DNA of 64,000 nt from Gammaproteobacteria bacterium. Lineage in GTDB: Bacteria; Pseudomonadota; Gammaproteobacteria; Burkholderiales; Rhodocyclaceae. A program made the position numbers and the translations under genes. How positions within the stretch are numbered: the stretch's first letter is position 1; every line of letters begins with the position of its first letter. Under the pieces are notes generated by a model. It was not told the DNA's origin. It made no database searches and worked only from the letters and a program-made list of their open reading frames with translations. Positions 1 through 7,687 of the stretch are shown here, in pieces. The stretch lies in the NCBI GenBank assembly GCA_018824085.1, contig JAHJHI010000038.1, positions 1-64,000 on the forward strand, written 5' to 3'.

Positions 1-773
1 CGACTACGGCCTGAAGCTCATCCCGGTCGATTTCGCACAGCAGGTGCTGCCCGGCACCTTCGAGTTCGCGCTCTGCCACCTGGTCGACAACGACCTCGAT
101 CTCTCCACGCTCCGTGCCCGCTACACCAACGACACCGGCGGCGCTCCGGCCTTCGATCCGGCCGTGCTGCTCAAGATCGTGCTGCTTGGCTACTCGCGCG
201 GGCTGATCAGCTCCCGATCCATCGCCACGGCCTGCCGCAACAACGTGCTGTTCATGGCGGTCTCTGGCGACAGCGCGCCGCACTTCACCACGGTTGCGCA
301 CTTCATCAGCAGTCTCGGCATTGAGGCCCAAGCGCTCTTCACCGAGGTGCTGCTGGTGTGCGACCGCCAGGGGCTGATCGGACGCGAGCTCTTCGCCATC
401 GACGGTGTGAAGCTTCCGTCGAATGCATCGAAGGCGAAGAGCGGCACGCGTGCCGATTTCGAGCGCGAGGCGGCGAAGATGCCGGCGCACGCCGGAGAAG
501 ACCAAAGTAAGACAGGTCGCCTTCTTCCGCGGCAAGCGCGCCTCAACGGAGTCCCACACCGAGCGGATGAAGCGGCGCATCGATTCCACGGAGGGCAAAC
601 GGATGATCGCCGCGCGGTTTGCCACCGTCGAGCCCGTGTTCGGCAACCTGAGGCACAACAAACGGCTCGGCCGCTTCACGCTGCGCGGGCGCGAGAAGGT
701 GGATGGACAATGGAAGCTGTACTGCCTGGTGCACAACATCGAAAAGCTCGGGCACCATGGATACGCGAATTAG
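1..773 (+). pseudogene. IS1182-type transposase remnant, 5' cut by window and internally deleted
   Basis: The open frame enters from the left edge, so the true start is outside the window. The first part, to about base 485, encodes the N-terminal transposase half, including a helical region that ends in an FAIDGVKLPSNAS block. The reading then has to shift frame near 481-495 to continue as the family C-terminus (TPEKTKVRQVAFF, VEPVFGNLRHNKRLGRFTLR, GQWKLYCLVHNIEKL). The middle, which should carry most of the DDE catalytic core, is absent: the two parts total only about 255 residues against roughly 450-500 in intact relatives. The element is therefore a non-functional deletion derivative. Family assignment rests on recalled C-terminal motifs. 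IS1182-type is the best fit, and a related DDE group cannot be excluded. Confidence 0.8.
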
Positions 774-974
774 GTAAGTTGGCGGGCGAGACCGACGCCA
801 TATCGAGAGCGCCGGGCAGCGGACAGGGCTGACCTCAGGGGAAGAACATGAAACGAAGATCGCGGGAGTGAAACGATGATGAACGACTTCCATCCGGCGA
901 CGGCCGGAAGCAATCGCTTGCCCCGAGATGGGGTATTTCTACAGCGTCGTTATGTGTAAGAAAGGGACCCTCCG
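774..974. other. Short non-coding stretch, possible right end of the transposase element
   Basis: No convincing gene lies here. The segment around 928-953 (GGGGTATTTCTACAGCGTCG and following bases) resembles the terminal sequence of some IS1182-type elements, so the element may end near 953, just before the HNH gene. No left end is in the window to pair with it, so this is only a suggestion. Confidence 0.3.
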
Positions 975-1727
975 ATGAGTCGTCGGCAGCTCATTGAATC
1001 CCATGGCGCTACCTGTCTGAATTGGACGTGGAGCTGGTCGTTTGTGAACACCAAAAAGAAGGTGGTCATTTTCGGCGCTTGGGACCGAAACACAGACGGC
1101 AATACCTCTTTGATCCTGAGCGAAACCTGGGAACGTCGGCGAGGCAGGAAACAGCCAGCCTACAAACAGGCTCGCGAGCATATCCGGCTGGTGGAAGAGG
1201 AAGGGTATAGGTTAATGACCTTTCCCATGAAGTACTCCGACGCCAACAAAGATGAAAATGGCATCGGTCCTGCCAAGATTGATGGATTCGAGCCCCGGTT
1301 ACAGGAAAGAACCTTAAAGAGGGTGGGTGGTAGCTGGTACGCATCCGACGATTCCCTCGGCAGCCTCCTTCCAGAAGAAGTGGAGATGCCGGAGCAGTTC
1401 GTGGAAGGGGCATCGAAGACGGTTGCGGTAAACACATTTGAACGCAATGCAGAAGCGAGAGCTAAGTGCATTAAACGGCACGGGTACAAGTGCGCCGTGT
1501 GCGAGTTCGACTTCGCGGTCCACTATGGCTCTATTGGTGAGAAGTACATTCATGTGCACCATGTCGTTCCGCTGTCCGAGATAGGGCGCGAGTACATTCT
1601 GAACCCAATCAAGGATCTCGTGCCTGTTTGCCCGAATTGCCATGCGATCATTCATCGTACTCGGCCAGCCATGTCGGTCGAGCAATTGCGAAGGCATCTG
1701 GAAGAGCGAAATGCTAAGAACACATAA
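975..1727 (+). CDS. HNH endonuclease with an unassigned N-terminal module
   Basis: The product has 250 residues. The C-terminal third is a zinc-finger HNH nuclease: C173-x2-C176, the H195-H196 pair in an IHVHHVVPLSEI block, then DLVPVCPNCHAIIH with C219, C222, N221 and H227. The first 125 residues form a separate domain rich in tryptophan (WTWSW near 17-21, VIFGAWD near 31-37). It resembles the N-terminal regions of HNH proteins annotated as McrA-like, but I cannot name the fold. The likely role is cutting of foreign or modified DNA, by analogy with Type IV enzymes. The gene is visibly richer in A/T than its neighbours and sits between transposase remnants, which suggests horizontal transfer. 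No methyltransferase gene is adjacent, so a classical restriction-modification pair is unlikely. The ATG follows a GGGA-type ribosome site. Confidence 0.8.
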   Translation: MSRRQLIESHGATCLNWTWSWSFVNTKKKVVIFGAWDRNTDGNTSLILSETWERRRGRKQPAYKQAREHIRLVEEEGYRLMTFPMKYSDANKDENGIGPAKIDGFEPRLQERTLKRVGGSWYASDDSLGSLLPEEVEMPEQFVEGASKTVAVNTFERNAEARAKCIKRHGYKCAVCEFDFAVHYGSIGEKYIHVHHVVPLSEIGREYILNPIKDLVPVCPNCHAIIHRTRPAMSVEQLRRHLEERNAKNT

Positions 1728-1728
1728 C

Positions 1729-1808
1729 CAGTCGTATATGGACTCCCCCCAAAATCAAGACTGACCGATAGTCTGGTTTTTCCGGGTAGATCACTTGCAG
1801 TCGTATAT
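1729..1808. repeat. 11-bp direct repeat flanking a 58-bp spacer
   Basis: The sequence CAGTCGTATAT occurs at 1729-1739 and again at 1798-1808, immediately after the HNH gene. The spacer contains a C-run and a short hairpin followed by T residues. The pair could be an insertion scar or a duplication. No known element was recognised between the copies. Confidence 0.6.
1751..1782 (+). terminator. Weak candidate terminator of the HNH gene
   Basis: A five-base-pair stem (AGACT with AGTCT, seven-base loop) is followed by GG and five T residues, 23 bases after the HNH stop codon. Flanking A-run and T-run bases could extend the stem. The stem is short, so this is only a candidate. Confidence 0.35.
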
Positions 1809-2000
1809 CCGGCATCTGTTGTGGGTTCAAAGTGACCCGTGCCGACATGGAATCTGCGCGGGGAGCGCCAATCGCTACAAGCGGCACGCGTGCTGCTGCT
1901 GGAAGGGTTATCGGCGTTCATCCCCGTGGGTGTGACCCGGTTGGCCATGATGGGCGATCTGTCTCGTGGCAAGCGATGGTGGGCAGTGCTCGGGTGTTGC

Positions 2001-2516
2001 TCAGGCAGCCACGGCGAAGGCGGCCCGGTCGGCCTTTCTTGCCAGCCGGGGTTGGGGTTCGCCGTAGGCGGTGGCATCGCGCAGCACGCTGTAGCAGATG
2101 CGTGCGAGCTTGTTGGCCATCGCGCAGGCGGCCTTGTTGTGATGGGTGCGCGCCTGGATGTTCACCGCCCACGGGCGCAGCGCATCCAGACTTCGGTTTG
2201 CGCGCGCGGCCACGCTGGCCGCTCTGAGGCAGGCGCGCGCACCGTGCGTGAGCAGCATGCGCAGGTACTTGTCGCCCTGCTTCGAGATGCGCCCAAGCTT
2301 GCGGGTCAATCCCGACGAGTGTTCGCGTGGCGTCAGCCCGAACCAGCTCGCGAAGTGGCGAGCATCCCTGAAGTGGCGGACCGAGCCACCGGTGGCCGCC
2401 ACCATCGCAGTGGCGGTGAGCAGGCCGATGCCGGGAATGGTGAGCAGCCGGGAGCAGGCTTCGCTCTGACGCGCGAGCTGCGACAGTTCCTGCTCCAGCC
2501 GCGCGATGCGCGCTCT
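2001..2516 (-). pseudogene. IS110-family transposase, C-terminal fragment
   Basis: About 171 codons of the transposase C-terminus remain, read on the minus strand and ending at TGA at 2001. Recognisable blocks are the helix-hairpin-helix-like LTIPGIGLLTATAMVA, then GLTPREHSSG, then GRISKQGDKYLRMLLTHGAR, all typical of the IS110/IS1111 transposase_20 region. The N-terminal DEDD catalytic domain is missing. The frame stays open beyond 2516, but those codons no longer match the family. The fragment stops exactly where an IS3-like end begins, so a second insertion or recombination probably truncated it. It is non-functional by itself. Confidence 0.8.
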
Positions 2517-2540
2517 GAATCGCCCCGGGTTTCGCGGAGG
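2516..2540. mobile_element. Possible IS3-family terminal inverted repeat
   Basis: The sequence starting TGAATCGCCCCGGGTTTCGC closely resembles the TGAACCGCCCCGGGTTT ends I recall from IS3-family (IS51/IS2-like) elements. It lies at the broken edge of the IS110 fragment. No IS3 transposase is present between here and the DMT gene. The assignment is from memory of the motif only. Confidence 0.35.
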
Positions 2541-2626
2541 TGACATGCCCCGATTCCTCGAACCCCCGCACCAGTCGGAAGAAGGGCCGTTGGTCTCCAC
2601 CTGACTGCCACGAAACGAACAGCGCC

Positions 2627-3547
2627 TCAGCCAGGGCGCCTGCCGCGCCGGCGTCCTGGCCGCGCGGCGACGAAGGCGCCGGCGGATACGAAGAGCAGGC
2701 CGGCGATGAGCCAGCCGGACAGCGCTTCGCCCAGCAGCGGCGCGGCGGCGACGCCGGCGAGGACCGGCACCATCGCCACCAGCGCACCGGTACGTTCGGC
2801 GCCGAGGCTGTGCACGGCTTTCAGGAACAGCATCATCGCGATGAGGGTGACACCGGCGCCCTGGTACAGGCCCTGGGCGACCAGCATGCCGAGCGGCACG
2901 TCGCCGACGCCCTTGGGCAGCCACAGCAGATAGACCGGCATGAACAGCAGCGTGGAGGCGAGGGCGACGAAGCGGGTCAGCGTCCATGGGTCGTGCGCCC
3001 ATCGCTTCGCCAGCACGCTGTAGATCGCCCACGCGAGCGAGCCGCCGAGCAGCAGCGCGTCACCGACGAGTACCTCGGGCGTCCAGGCGTGGCCCCCGGC
3101 GACGTAGTGGGCTGCGACGCAGACTATGCCGACGGCGATGCCGGCAAGCCCGATCATGCGCGAGGCGTCAGGCCGCGCGCCGCCGAGTGCCCAGGCGACG
3201 GCGGCGATGAGGAAGGGCTGCATGCCGGGCAGCAGTATGGCGCCGTGCGCGGCCGGCGCGAATTTGAACGCGGCGAACACGAACACGCCATAGATCAGCC
3301 CGCCGAGCAGCGCGAGCACCCACATCTTCAGGTCGAACCAGATGCCGCGCGGCAGATCGCCGAGGAAGGGCAGCAACAGCAGTGACGCGGTGCCGAGACG
3401 CAGCGCGAGCGTGTCGTAGGGGGTGAGGGCGGTGACGCCGCCGAGCCGGGAGATGAGGATGAAGCCGGTCCAGATGGCGACGGTGCCGGCGGCGGCGAGA
3501 TAGCCGCCAAGGCGCGGGGAGGCGGTGGCGGCGGCAAGGTTGGGCAT
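2627..3547 (-). CDS. EamA/DMT-family transporter
   Basis: This is a drug/metabolite transporter superfamily protein of about 306 residues, at the normal family length. About ten hydrophobic helices form two EamA repeats; the first begins near AAAGTVAIWTGFILISRLGG and the second near GDALLLGGSLAWAIYSVLAK. Its substrate is unknown; relatives export amino acids or small metabolites across the inner membrane. The ATG at 3547 (MPNLAAATA) was chosen. A TTG seven codons earlier is possible but unneeded. The C-terminus ends in an arginine/glycine-rich tail (RPGRRRGRRPG) close to the mobile-element debris downstream, so the tail may have been altered by insertion. Confidence 0.85.
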   Translation of the reverse strand: MPNLAAATASPRLGGYLAAAGTVAIWTGFILISRLGGVTALTPYDTLALRLGTASLLLLPFLGDLPRGIWFDLKMWVLALLGGLIYGVFVFAAFKFAPAAHGAILLPGMQPFLIAAVAWALGGARPDASRMIGLAGIAVGIVCVAAHYVAGGHAWTPEVLVGDALLLGGSLAWAIYSVLAKRWAHDPWTLTRFVALASTLLFMPVYLLWLPKGVGDVPLGMLVAQGLYQGAGVTLIAMMLFLKAVHSLGAERTGALVAMVPVLAGVAAAPLLGEALSGWLIAGLLFVSAGAFVAARPGRRRGRRPG

Positions 3548-3697
3548 GAGGCGGGGGCTCGGATGCAAAGGTGCGAGCTTAGGCGAGTTTCGTGCCGGAT
3601 TCGATGCGCGTGCGCGGACTGATCTCGCTCAAGGTGGTGCCGTCCGATCGGGCCACACTGAAGTCATGGGCATGTGCCCGCCTCGAAAGGATCTGTC

Positions 3698-4120
3698 ATG
3701 AGTACGCGTTCCATTGCATTCATCGTGAAGGACCAGTCGCCGGAGATTCTCGGCCCGGAAGACACCGTGCGCCGGGCCTGCCAGCGCATGTGGGAGCGGC
3801 GCATCGGCGCGGTGCTGGTGGTCGATGGCAAGGGTGTGCTGGCCGGCATCTTCACCGGGCGCGACGCGGTGCGCATGCTGGCCGAGGACAGTACGGGCGC
3901 GGACACGCCGCTGTCGCGCGCGATGACGCCACATCCGGCGACCATCGAGCCGCAGCGCACGGCGATCGACGCGCTGCGCGCGATGAGCGACGGTGGTTAC
4001 CGTCACCTGCCGGTGGTCGACGGCGGAAAGGTCGTGGGCATCGTGTCGCGCGGCGATTTCAACGGCGTGGAGTTCGAGCGGCTGAGTGATGAAACCAGTC
4101 TGTGGGAGTGCATCAGCTAG
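3698..4120 (+). CDS. Two-CBS-domain protein
   Basis: The 140-residue cytoplasmic protein consists of a tandem pair of CBS domains. The first covers roughly residues 8-65 (IGAVLVVDGKGVLAGIFTGR) and the second residues 75-130 (YRHLPVVDGGKVVGIVSRGD). CBS pairs usually bind adenine nucleotides and act as energy sensors. No enzymatic domain is attached and no target gene is adjacent, so the role is unknown. The ATG at 3698 is preceded by CGAAAGGA at good spacing and is preferred over a GTG eight codons upstream. Confidence 0.85.
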   Translation: MSTRSIAFIVKDQSPEILGPEDTVRRACQRMWERRIGAVLVVDGKGVLAGIFTGRDAVRMLAEDSTGADTPLSRAMTPHPATIEPQRTAIDALRAMSDGGYRHLPVVDGGKVVGIVSRGDFNGVEFERLSDETSLWECIS

Positions 4121-4149
4121 GGGTTGTTGGCGTTCACGCACCCTCGGCG

Positions 4150-5301
4150 TCATGCGTCCGGCGCGCCGCACGCCGACGAGTAGCGGTGGCGCCAGTCGTG
4201 CGCGGAGGCGTGCCACCACATGCGGTCGAACGTGAGCGAGAGCGCCGGCAGCACCGACGCGAAGTAGTGCTCGGCGGCGCTCGGCCCGGCGCTGGGGGCG
4301 GCGCTCTGGCGATGCTGGCCGCAGGCGTCGTCGATGCGCAGCGCGGCAAGGCGTTCGGCAAGGCAGGGGTGGGTGTCCATGTCGCCCGTCAAGCTGCCGT
4401 CCGACAGGTGGTCGCGCAGCCCGGCCAGTGCGTCCTGGCGCGCAAAGCCCGCCTGCATGCCGAAGCCCATGTCGCGGAAGGGCCGAAAGCTCGGGCGGCG
4501 CCGGTGATGCGCCTGGTCCATCACCTTGCGCCAGTAGTTCTCGGTCAGGAAGCGGTCTTTCATCGCCACTTCGAGCAAGGCGCTGGCCAGTGCGTGCTTG
4601 CCGACGGCACGAGCGGCCAGCGCGTCGGCCTCGAATTCGTCCAGCCGCGACAGTTGCAGGGACTGATGCAGGTCGATCCGTGCGGTGGCGTCAAGCAGGC
4701 GCCGCGCGATGGCGCCGGGCCACGAGCTGTCTTCGTCGATGCGGTCGTAGCAACGCAGCCACCACGTGCGCAGATGCGCGCGCCACGCTTCGGCACCGTT
4801 GCGCTGTGCCGCGAGGTGGGCCAGTTCATGCGCGAGTACCGCGGCCAGTTGCGGCGCCGTCAGGCTGTGCGCGAGCGGAATGCCTACCAGCAGCGTCGTG
4901 CGCATCGGCCCGATCAGCCCCCACGCCGGACGGCACACGACGGCGGCGTTGATGTCCGGCGTGACTTCGATGTCGTGTACGCGACGCGCGCCCAGTCGTT
5001 CGCACAGGCGGTCTATGCGGCGCCGGAAACCGGGCGCGCAGGATCCGGAGAGCGGGATGCCGCGGTCGACCGCGGCGGGCACCCATAGCCAGCGCCCGAG
5101 GCGTGCGGTGAGCAGCAGGCACAGGGCCAGCGCGACCGAGGCCGGTACGGCCGGCAGCGCAGGCATGTCGCGCATTGCGACGAGCAAGGCGAGCGCTGCG
5201 GCCAGCGCGCCGACGCACAGGACGCCGAGCGAGATCAGGCAGATCGCCGCGCGTTGGGTGAGCTCTTGACGCAAGGTCTGCTGCCGGGGGTCGGGGCGCA
5301 T
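4150..5301 (-). CDS. M48-family membrane metallopeptidase
   Basis: The product has 383 residues. Two hydrophobic helices (about 18-42 and 52-75) anchor it in the inner membrane, followed by a zinc peptidase domain. The HELAH motif is at 158-162, and the third zinc ligand is probably in DEFEAD at 221-226. Relatives are HtpX/Ste24-like membrane quality-control proteases or DUF-type M48 proteins of unknown substrate. The ATG at 5301 follows a GAGGA ribosome site. The gene is convergent with the CBS gene and divergent from the 5564 gene. A specific substrate cannot be assigned. Confidence 0.82.
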   Translation of the reverse strand: MRPDPRQQTLRQELTQRAAICLISLGVLCVGALAAALALLVAMRDMPALPAVPASVALALCLLLTARLGRWLWVPAAVDRGIPLSGSCAPGFRRRIDRLCERLGARRVHDIEVTPDINAAVVCRPAWGLIGPMRTTLLVGIPLAHSLTAPQLAAVLAHELAHLAAQRNGAEAWRAHLRTWWLRCYDRIDEDSSWPGAIARRLLDATARIDLHQSLQLSRLDEFEADALAARAVGKHALASALLEVAMKDRFLTENYWRKVMDQAHHRRRPSFRPFRDMGFGMQAGFARQDALAGLRDHLSDGSLTGDMDTHPCLAERLAALRIDDACGQHRQSAAPSAGPSAAEHYFASVLPALSLTFDRMWWHASAHDWRHRYSSACGAPDA

Positions 5302-5563
5302 CGTGCTGTCCTCGCAAAAGCGCCGGCACAGGCCGGTCGGTCAGGGGGTGGCTCGTTTATACGTGCCGTGTGCGGGCGCGACAATCGCCCGAATGCCTGA
5401 TTTGCGCTGCCCGGTGGACGTGCAGTCTGCCGATGGCGGCACGGTGTCCGGTGCATTCGCGTCAATGTGACGGTTTATGCATTTTTGCAGTCGCCCCCGG
5501 CCTAGACTAGGGCCCCTTCCTTGACATCGAAACGGCGTCCGGCACACGGAGCGCACCTGATAC
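5302..5563. other. Divergent intergenic region, 262 bp
   Basis: This region separates the M48 gene (minus) and the 5564 gene (plus) and must hold both promoters. A TTGACA hexamer lies at 5521-5526, but I found no matching -10 box at the right distance. A near-palindrome GGCCTAGACTAGGGCC lies near 5497-5513. Nothing here can be assigned firmly. Confidence 0.5.
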
Positions 5564-6055
5564 ATGGCCCTTCCCCTGCTCGAGCCGGACAGCGAGTTCG
5601 CCGATTTCGGCCTGCTTGAACTCCTCGATCTGTGCACGCGCAACGCGCGTGAACGCCTGATTCGCTTCGGCACCGTATGGCCGTTCGGCGCCTACGTCTG
5701 CCCGGCGGGCTACGTTCGGGCACTGGAGTCCGACCCGAAGAACTACGCATTGCCGCACTACGCGCAGTACGAAATCCTGCACGACAGACTGGTCGCGATG
5801 GCCTGGGACGAACGGCTCATCGCCTATGCGCTGGTGGCGCAGATCAACGTGCCGGAAGAGATCGATCCGGCGCGCACGCAATCCATCCGCGTGCATTTCG
5901 AATCACCAAGCGTGTCGACCTATCTCTACACGCCTTTTGTTGCGCCACCATGCCGCGCCATGCCGCCGACGCGTGCCGACTGGGCGCGTACGCGCTTCCT
6001 GGAGGCTTTCACCACGGCAGCCAATCCGAACGTGTTCGAGTCGCTGCGCGGCTGA
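5564..6055 (+). CDS. Conserved-looking hypothetical protein, 163 aa
   Basis: I do not recognise a family. The predicted protein is soluble and acidic, with no signal peptide or membrane helix. Codon use matches the neighbours and the frame is uninterrupted, so it is probably real. It contains a run that could form a mixed alpha/beta fold (AYALVAQINVPEEIDPART, then IRVHFESPSVSTYLYTPF). It ends 30 bases before the TRIC-channel gene on the same strand and may be cotranscribed with it. Start: ATG directly after CTGATAC; the ribosome site is weak. Confidence 0.65.
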   Translation: MALPLLEPDSEFADFGLLELLDLCTRNARERLIRFGTVWPFGAYVCPAGYVRALESDPKNYALPHYAQYEILHDRLVAMAWDERLIAYALVAQINVPEEIDPARTQSIRVHFESPSVSTYLYTPFVAPPCRAMPPTRADWARTRFLEAFTTAANPNVFESLRG

Positions 6056-6084
6056 CCGCCGCCGGCGGCGCCTACAATCGCGCC

Positions 6085-6720
6085 ATGCCGAAATTCCAGC
6101 TGCTGATTTCCTTCATCGAGTTCGCCGCGACGCTGTCCTTCGCCATTTCCGGATTCATCGAAGCGGCGCGCCGCCGCATGGACGTGGTCGGCGTGTTCGC
6201 GGTCGCTTTCATCACCGCGTTCGGCGGCGGCACGGTGCGCGACGTGCTGCTCGATCGCCGCCCGTTCTTCTGGGTCGAGCACCAGCTGCATGTCTGGCTC
6301 ATCTTCGGGCTTGCGATCGCGGCCGTGCCCTGGCTGCAGGCGCGCCACCACCACTTCACGGAGCGCGCCATGCTGCTGCCCGACGCGCTCGGTCTTGGCC
6401 TGTTCTGCGTGTCCGGCGTGGGGCTGGCGCACCAGACGGGCATGCCGCTGTTCGTGTCGGTCATGATGGGCGTCATCACCGGGGTGTTCGGCGGCGTCAT
6501 GCGCGACGTGATCTGCAACGAGGTGCCTTTCGTGTTCCGCGACCATCGACCGTACGCGCTGTGCGCCTTCGTCGGCGCCTGGGTCTATCTGGGCCTCAAC
6601 GCGCTCGCCGTTACGCCGCTGGTGTCGATGTCGGTGTCGGTCGTGCTCATCGCCGGGCTGCGGATGTCTGCCGTGCTGAGCGGCTGGACGGTGCCCGGCT
6701 GGCCGGACGAGCGCGTTTGA
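6085..6720 (+). CDS. TRIC-type cation channel family protein (UPF0126/YadS-like)
   Basis: The 211-residue inner-membrane protein has about seven hydrophobic helices in two homologous halves. Both halves carry the glycine-rich family signature: AFITAFGGGTVRDVLLDRRP near residues 45-64 and GVITGVFGGVMRDVICNEVP near 130-150. The family contains prokaryotic homologues of trimeric intracellular cation channels, probably passing K+ or Na+. The physiological role in bacteria is poorly defined. The start is the ATG at 6085 (MPKFQLL), because the frame upstream overlaps the preceding gene. Confidence 0.88.
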   Translation: MPKFQLLISFIEFAATLSFAISGFIEAARRRMDVVGVFAVAFITAFGGGTVRDVLLDRRPFFWVEHQLHVWLIFGLAIAAVPWLQARHHHFTERAMLLPDALGLGLFCVSGVGLAHQTGMPLFVSVMMGVITGVFGGVMRDVICNEVPFVFRDHRPYALCAFVGAWVYLGLNALAVTPLVSMSVSVVLIAGLRMSAVLSGWTVPGWPDERV

Positions 6721-6738
6721 GCGCCGCCCGGCCCGGCG

Positions 6739-7290
6739 TCATACGCGCTGCAGGCCGCCGTCGACGAGGCGTACACGGTCTCCCGGCCGCAGCCCGGCGT
6801 CACTGCTTTCGCTGAAGGTACGCTGTTCACCGTTGTCCAGCCGCACGCTGATGCGGTAGCCCGTCACCTTCTGCGCGCGGTGCTTCTCGATCTCGTTGCC
6901 GGCGAGCGCGCCGCCGACGGCGCCGAGCACCGTGGCCGTCTTGCGTCCGCCGCCACTGCCGATCTGATTGCCCAGCAGGCCGCCCGCGACGCCGCCGACT
7001 GCAGCGCCCACGCCGGTCGGCGCGTCCCGGGACACGATGGGTTCGATCGCGATGACCTCGCCGGTGTCGGCACGTGCCACGGCAGGTGCCGCCGTGCGCG
7101 ACGATGCCGCGTCACGCACGGGGGATTGCCGCGCGGTCGAGGCCGGCGCCGGCTTGTCGGGTGCCGCGCTCGCCGGCCCGATCGGTATCGTGGCTTGCGG
7201 ATCGCAGGCGGCCAGCAACAGGCTGGCACTCAACAGGCAGGTGCCGGCCATGCGGCGGGCGAGCGGTACCGGTTCCGGATGTGGCGTCAT
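6739..7290 (-). CDS. Glycine-zipper outer-membrane lipoprotein
   Basis: The product has 183 residues. It has a lipoprotein signal peptide with lipobox LLAAC and modified cysteine C29. A low-complexity linker rich in Ala/Pro follows, then a glycine-zipper 2TM domain around residues 90-130 (GAAVGGVAGGLLGNQIGSGG and GAVGGALAGNEIEKH), as in SlyB/OsmB-like proteins. The tail (GYRISVRLDNGEQRTFSE) is the usual family ending. It probably sits in the outer membrane and contributes to envelope integrity. The ATG overlaps the stop of the upstream 53-residue gene by four bases (ATGA), so the two are likely translationally coupled. Confidence 0.82.
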   Translation of the reverse strand: MTPHPEPVPLARRMAGTCLLSASLLLAACDPQATIPIGPASAAPDKPAPASTARQSPVRDAASSRTAAPAVARADTGEVIAIEPIVSRDAPTGVGAAVGGVAGGLLGNQIGSGGGRKTATVLGAVGGALAGNEIEKHRAQKVTGYRISVRLDNGEQRTFSESSDAGLRPGDRVRLVDGGLQRV

Positions 7291-7448
7291 TCTTCTTCTC
7301 CCTTTTCGAGGTTGGCTACGGCGGCGCGAAGGGTCGAGCCGGCAGCGGCGGCGGCGCGCTCGACCGGACCGTCCTCCGGTTCGGTGGCCGCCAGCGCCAC
7401 GGTGGCGGCGAGCATCAGGGCGCACATGATTCGTTGCGGAACTGACAT
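7287..7448 (-). CDS. Small predicted secreted protein, 53 aa
   Basis: This short frame starts with ATG at 7448 after a GGAGAG ribosome site. It encodes a hydrophobic N-terminus (IMCALMLAATVALAATEPE) that reads as a signal peptide cut after ALA. The remaining exported piece, about 30 residues, is Ala/Glu-rich. Its stop overlaps the start of the glycine-zipper lipoprotein in an ATGA. I know no family for it. The ribosome site, signal peptide and coupling argue for a real gene; its shortness keeps confidence moderate. Confidence 0.55.
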   Translation of the reverse strand: MSVPQRIMCALMLAATVALAATEPEDGPVERAAAAAGSTLRAAVANLEKGEEE

Positions 7449-7687
7449 GGGTTTCAATCTCTCCGGCTGGATCCGATGCAACAGCGCGCAGCGCGCGCCA
7501 TTCGTGTGCTGCAAGCCTACGGTACGGGCGATGCCGACGAGGTCAGCGCGGCGTCCGCCCATGCGTGGGGGCTGTCCTACACTCGAACGTGCGGCCACTC
7601 GGCTGCTGTAGCATTCGCCGCGCATGACGCGCCGCGCGCATCCGCACGGCGCGGCCCCACAACGATTTGTTTTTCCCGGGATTCACC

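Noticed and set aside
5521-5563. Sigma-70 promoter for the 5564 gene from TTGACA at 5521
   Set aside because: No -10 box lies 16-18 bases downstream of the hexamer.
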